Positions 8,096 through 16,096 of a stretch of DNA of 64,000 nucleotides are shown piece after piece. Source of the stretch: Halomonas meridiana (GTDB lineage Bacteria; Pseudomonadota; Gammaproteobacteria; Pseudomonadales; Halomonadaceae); assembly GCF_009846525.1 (NCBI RefSeq), contig NZ_CP024621.1:1674001-1738000 (forward strand), read 5' to 3'. Each line of letters begins with the position of its first letter. Positions within the stretch are counted from its first letter, which is position 1. Made by a program: the position numbers and the translations under genes. The notes under the pieces are model-generated. The model was not told the DNA's origin and did no database searches. It saw nothing but the letters and a program-made list of their open reading frames with translations.

Positions 8096-9119
8096 GACCA
8101 AGTACCTCCACCTGTAGTTGATGCGCTTCTAGATAGGACATGGCTTGCTGGGTTTGCTCGTGGCTGCCCAGCAGCTCGGCAATCATCAGGCCCAGCGTGC
8201 GGTCTTGAATGGACTCGACTTTGGCTTGCAGGATGCTGACATCCACGCTGCACTCTCGCGCTAGACGAGAGATGAGCGGCGTGGAGACGGCGTCGCCCGA
8301 AAACGTCAGGCGCACCACCGGGTGCGTATGTTCACTGGGGCTCTCTTGCAGACGCTCCAGTAGCTCTTTCGGGGGGCTGAGCTGTAAGAAGTCGTTCAAA
8401 AAGTCGCGGCCAAGCTGCGTTGCGGGCGCGGTAAAGAAGTCGCCCACTTCCGCGTCTTCCACCAGCTTACCGTCAGAAATCAAGCTGACCCGATGGCAGA
8501 TCGATTTCACCACTTCCATTTCGTGGGTAATGAGCAAAATGGTAATGCCCAATTGGTGGTTGATGTCCCGCAGCAGCTCAAGGATTGAGCTGGTCGTCTG
8601 TGGGTCCAGTGCCGAGGTCGCTTCGTCGCATAGCAGCACGTTGGGTTTGCTGGCAAGGGCGCGGGCAATGGCGACACGCTGTTTCTGGCCGCCGGAGAGC
8701 TGAGCGGGATACTGCTTCGCTTTATCGGCGAGGCCGACCATCTCTAGCAGTGGCAGTACGCGGTTTTTGATTGCGCTGCGCTTTTCACCCATGAGTTCCA
8801 GGGGGAGGGCGACATTGTCAAAAACAGTCCGCGTGGTAAGCAGGTTGAAGTGTTGAAAAATCATACCGATACGGTGACGAGCTTGGTTGAGCTCGTTGCG
8901 GCCAAGCTCGGTCATTTCCTGCCCGTCCACAACGACGCTGCCGCTCGTAGGGCGCTCGAGCAGATTGACGCAACGGATGAGGGTGGATTTCCCCGCGCCT
9001 GAGAGGCCGATGACCCCGTGGATGGTGCCTTTGGGGATCGTTAAATTGACATTTTGAAGGGCGTGAACGGCACTGTCGCCGTTGCCATAGGTTTTACTAA
9101 CGTTGCTAAGTTCAATCAT
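8076..9119 (-). CDS. metN: Methionine ABC transporter ATP-binding protein
   Basis: Cytoplasmic ATPase of MetNIQ, 347 residues. Walker A GLSGAGKST is at residues 38-46, the signature LSGGQKQRVAIARAL at about 141, Walker B LLCDEATSALD follows, and a C-terminal NIL domain (about 270-345) gives feedback inhibition by bound methionine in the E. coli homologue. The start at 9119 (MIELSNVSKTYG) matches the family; an upstream in-frame start would read back through the leader. First gene of the operon, preceded by a SAM-II-like riboswitch and terminator, so expression should fall when S-adenosylmethionine is abundant. Confidence 0.95.
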   Translation of the reverse strand: MIELSNVSKTYGNGDSAVHALQNVNLTIPKGTIHGVIGLSGAGKSTLIRCVNLLERPTSGSVVVDGQEMTELGRNELNQARHRIGMIFQHFNLLTTRTVFDNVALPLELMGEKRSAIKNRVLPLLEMVGLADKAKQYPAQLSGGQKQRVAIARALASKPNVLLCDEATSALDPQTTSSILELLRDINHQLGITILLITHEMEVVKSICHRVSLISDGKLVEDAEVGDFFTAPATQLGRDFLNDFLQLSPPKELLERLQESPSEHTHPVVRLTFSGDAVSTPLISRLARECSVDVSILQAKVESIQDRTLGLMIAELLGSHEQTQQAMSYLEAHQLQVEVLGHVQRNV

Positions 9120-9181
9120 AGCGTCTGCCTTAATGGTAGGCCGAAGACGGAGTGCGAGGGGGCAAGCGTAGGGCGGGGAAC

Positions 9182-9208
9182 AAAAAAAGGCCACCCTTGC
9201 GGGTGGCC
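9182..9208 (-). terminator. Rho-independent terminator in the metN leader (riboswitch expression platform)
   Basis: On the minus strand a perfect 8-bp stem GGCCACCC/GGGTGGCC with a four-base loop is followed by seven T bases. It lies between the riboswitch aptamer and the metN start, about 60 bases before the ATG, so it would abort transcription ahead of metN. Confidence 0.85.
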
Positions 9209-9224
9209 ATCAACGCTGGACACA

Positions 9225-9293
9225 CCCTTTTAGCTGCACTTCACCCCGCCAAAGGCCAGGTGGACGCCCGCAATCTGGGTACAAATCGGCGTC
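9225..9293 (-). ncRNA. SAM-II-type (class II) S-adenosylmethionine riboswitch upstream of metNIQ
   Basis: Read as minus-strand RNA, stem P1 is GACGCC (9293-9288) pairing with GGCGUC (9268-9263). Its loop starts GAUUUG and ends AUUGCG, and the 3' strand reads AAGUGCAGCUAAAAGGG. These tracts match the order and sequence of SAM-II RNAs (GAUUU in the loop, UUGC before the P1 3' side, then GCUAAA and GG). AUUU in the loop can pair with AAGU downstream as the H-type pseudoknot. An additional small hairpin (CACC to GGUG) lies between P1 and the 3' strand, where the shortest SAM-II RNAs have only a linker. A promoter sits upstream, an intrinsic terminator downstream, and a methionine importer is the target. 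Family assignment is from memory of the consensus, without a covariance search. Confidence 0.78.
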
Positions 9294-9310
9294 ATTACAT
9301 TTGCGGCGAA

Positions 9311-9339
9311 AGTCTAAAGAGCGGCCGGGGTGTTGTCAA
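9311..9339 (-). promoter_or_regulatory. Sigma70 promoter of metNIQ
   Basis: On the minus strand a consensus TTGACA (9339-9334) and TAGACT (9316-9311) are separated by 17 bases. Transcription would begin near 9304, just before the riboswitch P1 stem. Confidence 0.75.
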
Positions 9340-9578
9340 CGAAAACCGTTCTATTTCATGTTTTTAAGTTGTTAAACAGGGTGATTTACTTTTTAAGTGT
9401 TTTTATTTGGTGGTTATTGCTGTTGGCGGCGGGTTTGGCTGGGTGTTGGCAGCAAAAAACCATGATCGCTCACGCGGGGTTGCCGACTGGCTGCACAAGG
9501 TTGGGTCATTAGTAGTAAGCTTGCGCAAGTTTTTATGGCCTACGCCACCCTGTTCACCTGTTTTGAAAGGAAGGGCTC
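9340..9578. other. Leader region between metN promoter and ribE
   Basis: 239 bases without a recognisable gene. A G/T-rich, T-rich stretch is present at 9361-9450. I looked for an FMN riboswitch, which often precedes riboflavin genes, and saw none of its conserved segments. The ribE ribosome site is GAAAGGAAGGGCTC just before 9579. Confidence 0.5.
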
Positions 9579-10208
9579 ATGTTTACGGGTATCGTTCAAG
9601 GTACTGCTGAGGTTGTCGAAGTGCGCGAGCTAGAGGAGTTCCGCACGCATGTGGTGGCCTTGCCAGAGAGTCTGCGTAGCGGACTGGAGATAGGCGCGTC
9701 CGTCGCGCATAACGGTGTGTGCTTGACGGTGACGGCCATCGAGGGCGAGCGTGTCAGTTTCGACCTGATGCGAGAAACGCTCCGGCTGACCAATCTTGGT
9801 GCAATTACGCCAGGGCAATGCGTCAACATAGAGCGTGCGGCCCGCTTCGGGGACGAGATCGGTGGGCACTCCATGTCCGGTCACATCATTTGTATGGCGC
9901 AGGTAGTCGCCATCGAGGAGGCGCCCAATAATCGCCGTCTCTGGTTCGCGCTACCCGAAAAAGCCGCCAAGTTCGTATTTGAAAAAGGCTACATTGGCGT
10001 TGATGGGATTAGTCTCACCGTGGGTGACGTGCGTCCTTCGGCGGATGGGGCAGGGGCCGAGTTCAGTGTTAACCTGATTCCCGAGACGCTGTCCCGTACG
10101 GTATTGGGTAGTCGCTTAATGGGCGACTGGGTCAATATCGAGATCGATCCGCAAACACAGGTCATCGTGGAGACGGTAGAGCGGGTGTTGGCGAGCCGGT
10201 CCATGTAG
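9579..10208 (+). CDS. ribE: Riboflavin synthase, alpha subunit type
   Basis: Dismutates two molecules of 6,7-dimethyl-8-ribityllumazine to riboflavin and the pyrimidine precursor. The 209-residue protein is a tandem of two lumazine-binding barrels: repeat one starts MFTGIVQGTAEV and contains VAHNGVCLTV; repeat two contains GGHSMSGHI and later VDGISLTV. Start and length are normal for RibE (also named RibC in some genera). Stand-alone here; the other rib genes are not in the window. Confidence 0.95.
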   Translation: MFTGIVQGTAEVVEVRELEEFRTHVVALPESLRSGLEIGASVAHNGVCLTVTAIEGERVSFDLMRETLRLTNLGAITPGQCVNIERAARFGDEIGGHSMSGHIICMAQVVAIEEAPNNRRLWFALPEKAAKFVFEKGYIGVDGISLTVGDVRPSADGAGAEFSVNLIPETLSRTVLGSRLMGDWVNIEIDPQTQVIVETVERVLASRSM

Positions 10209-10284
10209 CCATGTGACGGTATCGTTTTGGGTTTTTGTTGACCGATCGGTTAGCTGGTGGCCTAAAGTTTGCTAAACAGTAGGT

Positions 10285-10371
10285 GAGGGGACGTGCCCTC
10301 GATCAACGGCTGCACGTGAGGCACTCGCATCACGCGGTGCCTTTCGGTAGTATGTGCGGCTTTTCTCGCAC
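10285..10371 (+). promoter_or_regulatory. Structured leader upstream of the NCS2 purine permease gene
   Basis: Three hairpins in succession: GAGGG/CCCTC (10285-10300), AGGCAC/GTGCCT (10319-10342, followed by TTCGG) and GTGCG/CGCAC (10354-10371), ending about 40 bases before the permease start. I do not recognise a known purine or xanthine riboswitch in it. It may be a regulatory leader or chance structure. Confidence 0.3.
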
Positions 10372-10412
10372 CAAGGGACGCATTCGGCGTAAGCGCGAAG
10401 GATAAAAACTAC

Positions 10413-11711
10413 ATGAAATTTCTGGACAACTACTTCAAGCTCACAGAGCAGAAGACCAACGTCAAGACGGAAGTGATCGCTGGGGTCACGACGTTCTTAA
10501 CCATGGCCTACATCATCTTCGTCAATCCGAGCATCCTCTCGGAAGCGGGAATGGATTACGGCGCTGTCTTTGTTGCCACCTGCGTGGCTGCGGCCATTGG
10601 CTGTTTCGTCATGGGGCTATGGGCGAACTACCCTATTGCACAAGCACCCGGCATGGGGCTGAACGCCTTCTTTACCTATGGCGTCGTGCTGGGCATGGGC
10701 TATACCTGGGAAGCGGCGCTAGGGGCCGTCTTCTTCTCCGGTTTGACGTTTTTCTTGCTGAGTATTTTCAAAATCCGCGAATGGATCATCAACTCCATTC
10801 CGCTTTCGCTACGTTTGGGTATTGCTGCGGGGATCGGCCTGTTTCTGGCGATGATTGCTTTGAAAAACGCAGGCATCGTGGTCGCTAACCCGGCAACGTT
10901 CGTCTCTCTTGGAGACTTGTCCGAGCCAGCTCCTCTTTATGCACTGCTGGGCTTCTTCGTGATCACGGCCTTGGCCTACCTGCGCGTGACTGGCGCAGTC
11001 ATGATCGGCATTATCGGGGTGACCGTCTTGGCCATGGTGCTGGGGCATAACCAGTACGGTGGCATCATGTCCATGCCGCCCTCCATTGCGCCAACTTTTA
11101 TGGCCATGGATCTGATGGGCGCGCTGGACGTGGCCATGCTCAGCGTTATCTTTGCCTTCCTGTTCGTCGACCTGTTCGATACGTCCGGCACGCTGGTAGG
11201 GGTGGCCCACCGAGGCAAGCTGCTGGACGAAGATGGCAAGCTGCCGCGCATCGGTCGCGCCATGATGGCCGATAGTACGGCGTCGATGGCCGGTGCCGCG
11301 CTGGGTACCTCCACCACCACCAGCTATATTGAATCCACGGCGGGCATCGTTTCCGGTGGGCGCACGGGGCTGACGGCAGTCGTGGTTGGTGTGCTGTTCT
11401 TGATCAGCCTGTTTTTCGCGCCGCTGGCAGGCTCTATCCCTGCCTATGCGACCGCCGGTGCACTTCTCTATGTCGCTGTATTGATGGCGGGAAGTTTGGC
11501 GCATGCGAATTGGGAAGATCCCACCGACGCTGCCCCGGTCCTCATTGCGGCGATCGCCATGCCGCTGACTTTCTCCATTGCGGAAGGTATCGCCCTGGGC
11601 TTCATCAGCTACGTTGCGATCAAAACGCTGTCGGGCCGCTTTGCGGACCTCAACCCGGCGGTAGTGGTGTTAGCGCTGCTATTTGCAGCAAAGTTTCTAT
11701 TCATGGGTTAA
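10413..11711 (+). CDS. NCS2 family purine permease (AzgA/GhxP type)
   Basis: A 432-residue inner-membrane proton symporter of the AzgA-like branch of NCS2, which carries adenine, guanine or hypoxanthine. It opens MKFLDNYFKLTEQKTNVKTE and shows the branch signatures MAYIIFVNPSIL, APGMGLNAFFTYGV, FLFVDLFDTSGTLVGVA and GTSTTTSYIESTAGI, with a dozen or more hydrophobic helices. Substrate choice among purines cannot be read reliably. It heads a rightward run of salvage genes, with apt 34 bases downstream. Confidence 0.9.
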   Translation: MKFLDNYFKLTEQKTNVKTEVIAGVTTFLTMAYIIFVNPSILSEAGMDYGAVFVATCVAAAIGCFVMGLWANYPIAQAPGMGLNAFFTYGVVLGMGYTWEAALGAVFFSGLTFFLLSIFKIREWIINSIPLSLRLGIAAGIGLFLAMIALKNAGIVVANPATFVSLGDLSEPAPLYALLGFFVITALAYLRVTGAVMIGIIGVTVLAMVLGHNQYGGIMSMPPSIAPTFMAMDLMGALDVAMLSVIFAFLFVDLFDTSGTLVGVAHRGKLLDEDGKLPRIGRAMMADSTASMAGAALGTSTTTSYIESTAGIVSGGRTGLTAVVVGVLFLISLFFAPLAGSIPAYATAGALLYVAVLMAGSLAHANWEDPTDAAPVLIAAIAMPLTFSIAEGIALGFISYVAIKTLSGRFADLNPAVVVLALLFAAKFLFMG

Positions 11712-11745
11712 CCACCCAATCTTCGACTAATCAATGAGAGACGCG

Positions 11746-12291
11746 ATGAGCATCTACGGCGATTACATTAAGTCCGTTATTCGCACGGTTCCTGACTGGC
11801 CAGAGCAGGGGGTGAATTTCCGTGACATTACTCCCTTGCTGCAAAACAGCGCTGCCTTTCGTAAGCTGATCGACAGTTTCGTGCACCGCTACCAGGAAAT
11901 GAATCTGGATGCCATCGCGGCCATCGATGCCCGTGGCTTTATCATCGGCGCACCGTTGGCGTACGAGCTGGGCTGCAGCTTCGTTCCCGTGCGTAAGAAG
12001 GGCAAGCTGCCGTTCAAAACCATCAGCGAAACCTACACGCTGGAGTACGGTCATTCGGAAGTCGAGCTTCATGCCGATGCGTTCCAGGAAGGTGATCGGA
12101 TTTTGCTCATGGATGATCTGATCGCCACGGGCGGCACGATGCTGGCAGCGGCCAACCTGATTCAGCGCTGCGGTGGTCACGTCGTCGAGACAGCAACGAT
12201 CATCGATCTGCCCGAACTGGGTGGTTCTCAGAAAATTCGCGATGCGGGTTACAGCGTATTCGCGGTCTGTTCCTTCAACGAAGACGAGTAA
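11746..12291 (+). CDS. apt: Adenine phosphoribosyltransferase
   Basis: Converts adenine and PRPP to AMP. 181 residues from the ATG at 11746, which begins [24 protein letters not shown] lies five bases upstream. An in-frame ATG at 11734 adds four residues and cannot be excluded. The PRPP-binding motif [12 protein letters not shown] lies near residues 121-132, and the [14 protein letters not shown] and [10 protein letters not shown] segments are typical. It closely resembles Pseudomonas-type Apt, including the ending [12 protein letters not shown]. Probably co-transcribed with gpt and ung. Confidence 0.94.
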   Translation: MSIYGDYIKSVIRTVPDWPEQGVNFRDITPLLQNSAAFRKLIDSFVHRYQEMNLDAIAAIDARGFIIGAPLAYELGCSFVPVRKKGKLPFKTISETYTLEYGHSEVELHADAFQEGDRILLMDDLIATGGTMLAAANLIQRCGGHVVETATIIDLPELGGSQKIRDAGYSVFAVCSFNEDE

Positions 12292-12297
12292 CGTCCC

Positions 12298-12777
12298 ATG
12301 AGCAGCGAACGCTATCATCAACACTTCACCGTTTCTTGGGACCAAATTCATCGCGACGTGCGCCAGCTGTGCCACCTGCTCATCGAGCGGGATTTCAAAG
12401 GCATTGTGGCGATTACCCGTGGCGGCCTGATTCCGGCGGCCCTGATTGCCCGCGAGCTGAACATTCGCCTGATCGACACCGTGTGCATCAAAAGCTATGA
12501 CCACATGGAGCAGGGCGGCTTGGACATCATGAAAGGCGTCGACCACGATGGTGATGGCTGGCTGTTGGTCGACGATCTCGTCGATACCGGCAAAACGGCC
12601 CGTGCCGTGCGTGAAATGCTGCCTAAAGCACATTTTGTCACGATCTACGCCAAACCAGAGGGGCGTCCTTTGGTGGATCAATACCTGACCGAAGTGGCTC
12701 AGCAGTGCTGGATCCAGTTCCCTTGGGATATGGGCATAGCTTACGTCGAGCCACTCGCCGATCAAATGAAGAAGTAA
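12298..12777 (+). CDS. gpt: Xanthine-guanine phosphoribosyltransferase
   Basis: Salvages guanine and xanthine (and weakly hypoxanthine) with PRPP. 159 residues, clearly the E. coli Gpt type: [41 protein letters not shown], the PRPP loop [13 protein letters not shown], and the ending [19 protein letters not shown] with IQFPWDMG. The start lies six bases after apt, and ung begins one base after the gpt stop. Confidence 0.94.
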   Translation: MSSERYHQHFTVSWDQIHRDVRQLCHLLIERDFKGIVAITRGGLIPAALIARELNIRLIDTVCIKSYDHMEQGGLDIMKGVDHDGDGWLLVDDLVDTGKTARAVREMLPKAHFVTIYAKPEGRPLVDQYLTEVAQQCWIQFPWDMGIAYVEPLADQMKK

Positions 12778-12778
12778 T

Positions 12779-13462
12779 ATGGCTAACCCGCTACCCGATG
12801 ATTGGAGCCAGTGGCTAGGGCAAGAGTTTCAGGCGGAGTACATGTCCGCCCTGAAGGCGTTTTTGGCCGATGAAAAAGCGGCCAAGAAAGTTATCTACCC
12901 GCACTCGTCGAACTGGTTTCGTGCTTTCGAGCTTACGCCTCTCGCTTCGGTGAAAGTGGTGATTCTGGGGCAAGACCCCTATCACGGGCCTAACCAAGCG
13001 CACGGGCTCTGCTTTTCGGTACAGCCGGGGGTGCCGGTGCCCCCGTCGCTCGTCAACATTTATAAGGAGTTGGCGAGCGACGTGGGTTTTACGCCGGTGC
13101 GTCACGGCTTTTTGGAGTCGTGGGCCAAGCAAGGGGTGCTGCTATTGAACACGGCGCTGACGGTAGAGCAGGGCAATGCCGCGTCGCATCGTGGTAAAGG
13201 GTGGGAGCATTTCACCGATCGGACCATTGAGACCGTAAGCCGACACGCCGAACCTAGTGTGTTTCTTCTGTGGGGTAGCCATGCGCGTCAAAAGAAGTCG
13301 CTGATCGATACTTCTCGTCATTTGATGTTGGAGTCGCCACACCCCTCGCCGCTATCGGCTCACCGCGGCTTTTTTGGCAATCGTCACTTTTCCAAGGCGA
13401 ATCAGTTCTTGGAAGCACAGGGGCGTGCACCAATTGCGTGGCAATTACCGGAAACCCCTTAA
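12779..13462 (+). CDS. ung: Uracil-DNA glycosylase, family 1
   Basis: Removes uracil from DNA at the start of base-excision repair. 227 residues with the catalytic water-activating loop [18 protein letters not shown], the uracil-binding and DNA-intercalation loop [13 protein letters not shown] near residues 190-202, and [12 protein letters not shown]. Start codon ATG at 12779, immediately after gpt. Its place among nucleobase salvage genes makes the released uracil directly usable by Upp, encoded next. Confidence 0.95.
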   Translation: MANPLPDDWSQWLGQEFQAEYMSALKAFLADEKAAKKVIYPHSSNWFRAFELTPLASVKVVILGQDPYHGPNQAHGLCFSVQPGVPVPPSLVNIYKELASDVGFTPVRHGFLESWAKQGVLLLNTALTVEQGNAASHRGKGWEHFTDRTIETVSRHAEPSVFLLWGSHARQKKSLIDTSRHLMLESPHPSPLSAHRGFFGNRHFSKANQFLEAQGRAPIAWQLPETP

Positions 13463-13560
13463 CCTGATGGTCAGTTGCGGGTAGAATGGCGCGCAATTTT
13501 GTAAGCATGTCGATGGCGACCTATGTCGCCATCCTGAATCCCCTGCAGTGAGGAAGTCCC

Positions 13561-14190
13561 ATGAGTGTCTACGCCATTAACCATCCGCTTGTTCAACATA
13601 AGCTGGGACTGATGCGCGAAGCTGATTTGAGCACCAAGAGCTTTCGTGAACTGGCAGGTGAAGTGGCTAAGCTTCTGACCTACGAAGCCACCAAAGGTCT
13701 GGAGCTTGAGGATCATGAGATTCAAGGCTGGAACGGCGAGCCCATTGCGACGCGTCGTCTGAAAGGTAAGAAGGTCACCATCGTCCCGATTCTGCGTGCA
13801 GGCTTGGGCATGCTCGAAGGCGTGACGGATTTGATTCCCAGCGCACGCGTGAGCGTCGTCGGCTTGTACCGCGATGAAGAGACACTGCAGCCGGTGCCGT
13901 ATTTTGCGAAGTTCGCCAACGACATCGAAGAGCGGATGGCGATCGTGATCGACCCGATGCTGGCGACCGGCGGTTCCATGGTGGCCACGTTGGACATGCT
14001 GCGTGAGCGCGGCTGTGAGCATATGAAAGTCATCGTTTTGGTGGCTGCCCCTGAAGGGATTAAACGGGTGCAAGATGCTTATCCTGATGTAGAAATCTAC
14101 ACCGCGTCGGTGGATGACCGACTCGATGAGAACGGCTACATCGTCCCCGGTTTGGGAGATGCCGGCGATAAGATTTTCGGAACGCGTTAA
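13561..14190 (+). CDS. upp: Uracil phosphoribosyltransferase
   Basis: Converts uracil and PRPP to UMP. 209 residues, the same length as the E. coli enzyme, beginning [20 protein letters not shown]. It contains [14 protein letters not shown], the PRPP motif [16 protein letters not shown], and ends with the uracil-binding [22 protein letters not shown] lies about five bases before the ATG. A terminator follows, and then the cognate permease uraA. Confidence 0.95.
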   Translation: MSVYAINHPLVQHKLGLMREADLSTKSFRELAGEVAKLLTYEATKGLELEDHEIQGWNGEPIATRRLKGKKVTIVPILRAGLGMLEGVTDLIPSARVSVVGLYRDEETLQPVPYFAKFANDIEERMAIVIDPMLATGGSMVATLDMLRERGCEHMKVIVLVAAPEGIKRVQDAYPDVEIYTASVDDRLDENGYIVPGLGDAGDKIFGTR

Positions 14191-14207
14191 GCGCTCCGCC
14201 TCTAAAG

Positions 14208-14240
14208 GCCCCTTACGCATCGCGTTGGGGGCATTTTTTT
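14208..14240 (+). terminator. Rho-independent terminator between upp and uraA
   Basis: Composite stem GCCCC-TT-ACGC paired with GCGT-T-GGGGGC around a three-base loop, followed by seven T bases. It sits 17 bases after the upp stop, so uraA may rely on read-through or its own promoter. Confidence 0.8.
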
Positions 14241-14277
14241 GCCTCCGTGATGAATAACAGACCCCAGGAGTGGTGTG

Positions 14278-15507
14278 ATGACAACGAGTGCGAGACAAGA
14301 GTCTTGGCCAAAAATGCTGCTGACCGGCGCGCAGATGCTATTCGTCGCCTTCGGTGCGCTGGTGCTGGTGCCTCTATTGACCGGGCTAGATCCCAGCGTG
14401 GCGCTCTTTACCGCCGGGCTAGGTACGCTGGTGTTCCATGGTGTGACCAAGCAGAGCGTGCCGGTCTTTTTGGCCTCATCGTTTGCCTTCATTGCCCCGA
14501 TACAGGGGTCCATTGCCAGCTTTGGCGTGTCGGCCACCTTGGGTGGATTGATGGCAGCAGGCCTGGTGTATGTGGCGATTTCCCAGGCGGTGCGGTTGAA
14601 AGGCACCGCTTGGCTGCATCGCTTGCTGCCTGCCGTGGTGGTTGGCCCCGTTATCATGGTGATCGGCTTAGCCCTCGCGCCGGTCGCCGTCAGCATGGCC
14701 ACCGGGGAAACCAGTGACCAGATTGGCTACGGTCAGGCGATTTTTCTTTCCATGGCGAGCCTGCTGGTCACTCTAGTGCTAGCAGTGTTTGGGCGCGGCA
14801 TTCTGCGCCTGGTGCCTATCATGGGGGGCATCGCGACAGGCTATGCCCTGGCACTCATCATGGGAGTGATCGACTTTACGCCGGTGCGGGAGGCTGCCTG
14901 GCTCTCGTTACCCAATTTTACGGCCCCTAGTTTTCATTGGGCGGCCATTCTCTTCATGATTCCTGTAGCGATTGCACCCGCCGTCGAGCACATTGGGGAC
15001 ATGGTGGCCATTGGTTCGGTCACGCGCACCAACTACATGGAAAAGCCCGGCTTGCACCGAACGCTGCTGGGCGACGGTTTGGCCACCACGGCTGCGGCGC
15101 TATTTGGCGGGCCGCCCAACACGACTTACTCTGAAGTAACCGGCGCCGTGACGCTGACCAAAGCGTTCAATCCCGCCTACATGATGGTAGCGGCGGTCAT
15201 CGCGATCGTGCTGGCGTTCGTGGGTAAGCTAGGGGCGCTGCTGCAAACCATTCCTGGCCCGGTCATGGGGGGCATCATGACGCTGCTGTTTGGTTCGATT
15301 GCCGTGGTGGGAATGAACACCCTGGTGCGCGCGGGGCAGTCGTTGACGGCGGCGCGTAACTTGGTGGTGGTGTCGCTGATCTTGGTGTTCGGGATTGGCG
15401 GCATGCAGTTTGGCGGTGGGCAGTTCACGCTCCAGGGTGTCAGCTTGGCGGCGCTGGTGGGCATTGCGTTAAACTGGCTGTTGCCTGCTGAAAAAGAGGG
15501 TGAATGA
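14278..15507 (+). CDS. uraA: Uracil permease, NCS2 family
   Basis: A 409-residue uracil:proton symporter of the inner membrane with about 14 predicted helices. Family signatures include MLLTGAQMLFVAFGALVLVP at the start and the TM10 region VEHIGDMVAIGSVT, with GGPPNTTYSEVTGAVTLT following. The UraA-type acidic residue and histidine in VEHIGD are present. ATG at 14278 is preferred over GTG at 14275; AGGAG lies seven bases upstream. Pairs functionally with upp. Confidence 0.9.
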   Translation: MTTSARQESWPKMLLTGAQMLFVAFGALVLVPLLTGLDPSVALFTAGLGTLVFHGVTKQSVPVFLASSFAFIAPIQGSIASFGVSATLGGLMAAGLVYVAISQAVRLKGTAWLHRLLPAVVVGPVIMVIGLALAPVAVSMATGETSDQIGYGQAIFLSMASLLVTLVLAVFGRGILRLVPIMGGIATGYALALIMGVIDFTPVREAAWLSLPNFTAPSFHWAAILFMIPVAIAPAVEHIGDMVAIGSVTRTNYMEKPGLHRTLLGDGLATTAAALFGGPPNTTYSEVTGAVTLTKAFNPAYMMVAAVIAIVLAFVGKLGALLQTIPGPVMGGIMTLLFGSIAVVGMNTLVRAGQSLTAARNLVVVSLILVFGIGGMQFGGGQFTLQGVSLAALVGIALNWLLPAEKEGE

Positions 15508-15529
15508 CCCGTGGCGCTAATGGTGAATT

Positions 15530-16078
15530 ATGAGTGATACCCTACACTGCCCGTTTCCCGTATTGGGGGTGGCAGCCTGGAGCGGAACCGGCAAAACCAC
15601 GCTGCTAGAGAAGCTTTTGCCTAAGCTGCGTGAACAGGGCCTTTCGGTGGCGGTGATCAAACACGCCCATCACCAGTTCGATGTGGATCAGCCCGGGAAA
15701 GATAGCTACAAATTGCGCAGTGCTGGCGCAGCGCCCATGCTGATTGCATCGCGCCAGCGTTTTGCGCTCATGCAGGAAACGCCCGGGCAAGAGGAGCCCG
15801 ATCTTGCCTACCTGTTGACGTTGATGACCCCCCACGCGCCTGATTTGGTGATAGTGGAAGGGTTCAAGGCTTGGCCCATTCCCAAACTGGTGCTCTACCG
15901 CGACGGTATCGGTGATCCGGCGATTTTGTCCGATCCGTGGGCCCAGGCCGTCGCGCTGAGCGGTGAGCCGCCCGTGGCGCTGGCGCCCTCCGTTACGCGC
16001 TTGAATTTGAATCAACATGAAGAGATTGCTCGCTGGGTAAGCGAGTGGGTCGACCAACAACGCCGCTCTTTGGCTTGA
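15530..16078 (+). CDS. mobB: Molybdopterin-guanine dinucleotide biosynthesis protein B
   Basis: GTP-binding partner of MobA in making bis-MGD. 182 residues with a P-loop GVAAWSGTGKTTL at residues 13-25, then VIKHAHHQFDVDQPGKDSYKL, the family-specific switch-like stretch, and DLVIVEGFKAWPIPK. Opens a molybdenum cofactor operon with moaC/moaD and moaE; the next start is 18 bases downstream. Confidence 0.92.
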   Translation: MSDTLHCPFPVLGVAAWSGTGKTTLLEKLLPKLREQGLSVAVIKHAHHQFDVDQPGKDSYKLRSAGAAPMLIASRQRFALMQETPGQEEPDLAYLLTLMTPHAPDLVIVEGFKAWPIPKLVLYRDGIGDPAILSDPWAQAVALSGEPPVALAPSVTRLNLNQHEEIARWVSEWVDQQRRSLA

Positions 16079-16096
16079 TGATGAAAAGGTGACACC

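Noticed and set aside
9340..9578. Possible FMN riboswitch before ribE
   Set aside because: None of the conserved RFN-element segments could be found in the leader; the region is simply G/T-rich.
10809..11504. A 231-codon minus-strand open frame
   Set aside because: Antisense to the NCS2 permease, His/Gln/Arg-rich composition typical of shadows of GC-rich membrane protein genes.
11731..12765. A 344-codon open frame on the minus strand
   Set aside because: It is the antisense shadow of apt and gpt, whose protein sequences are unmistakable; the minus-strand product has no family features.
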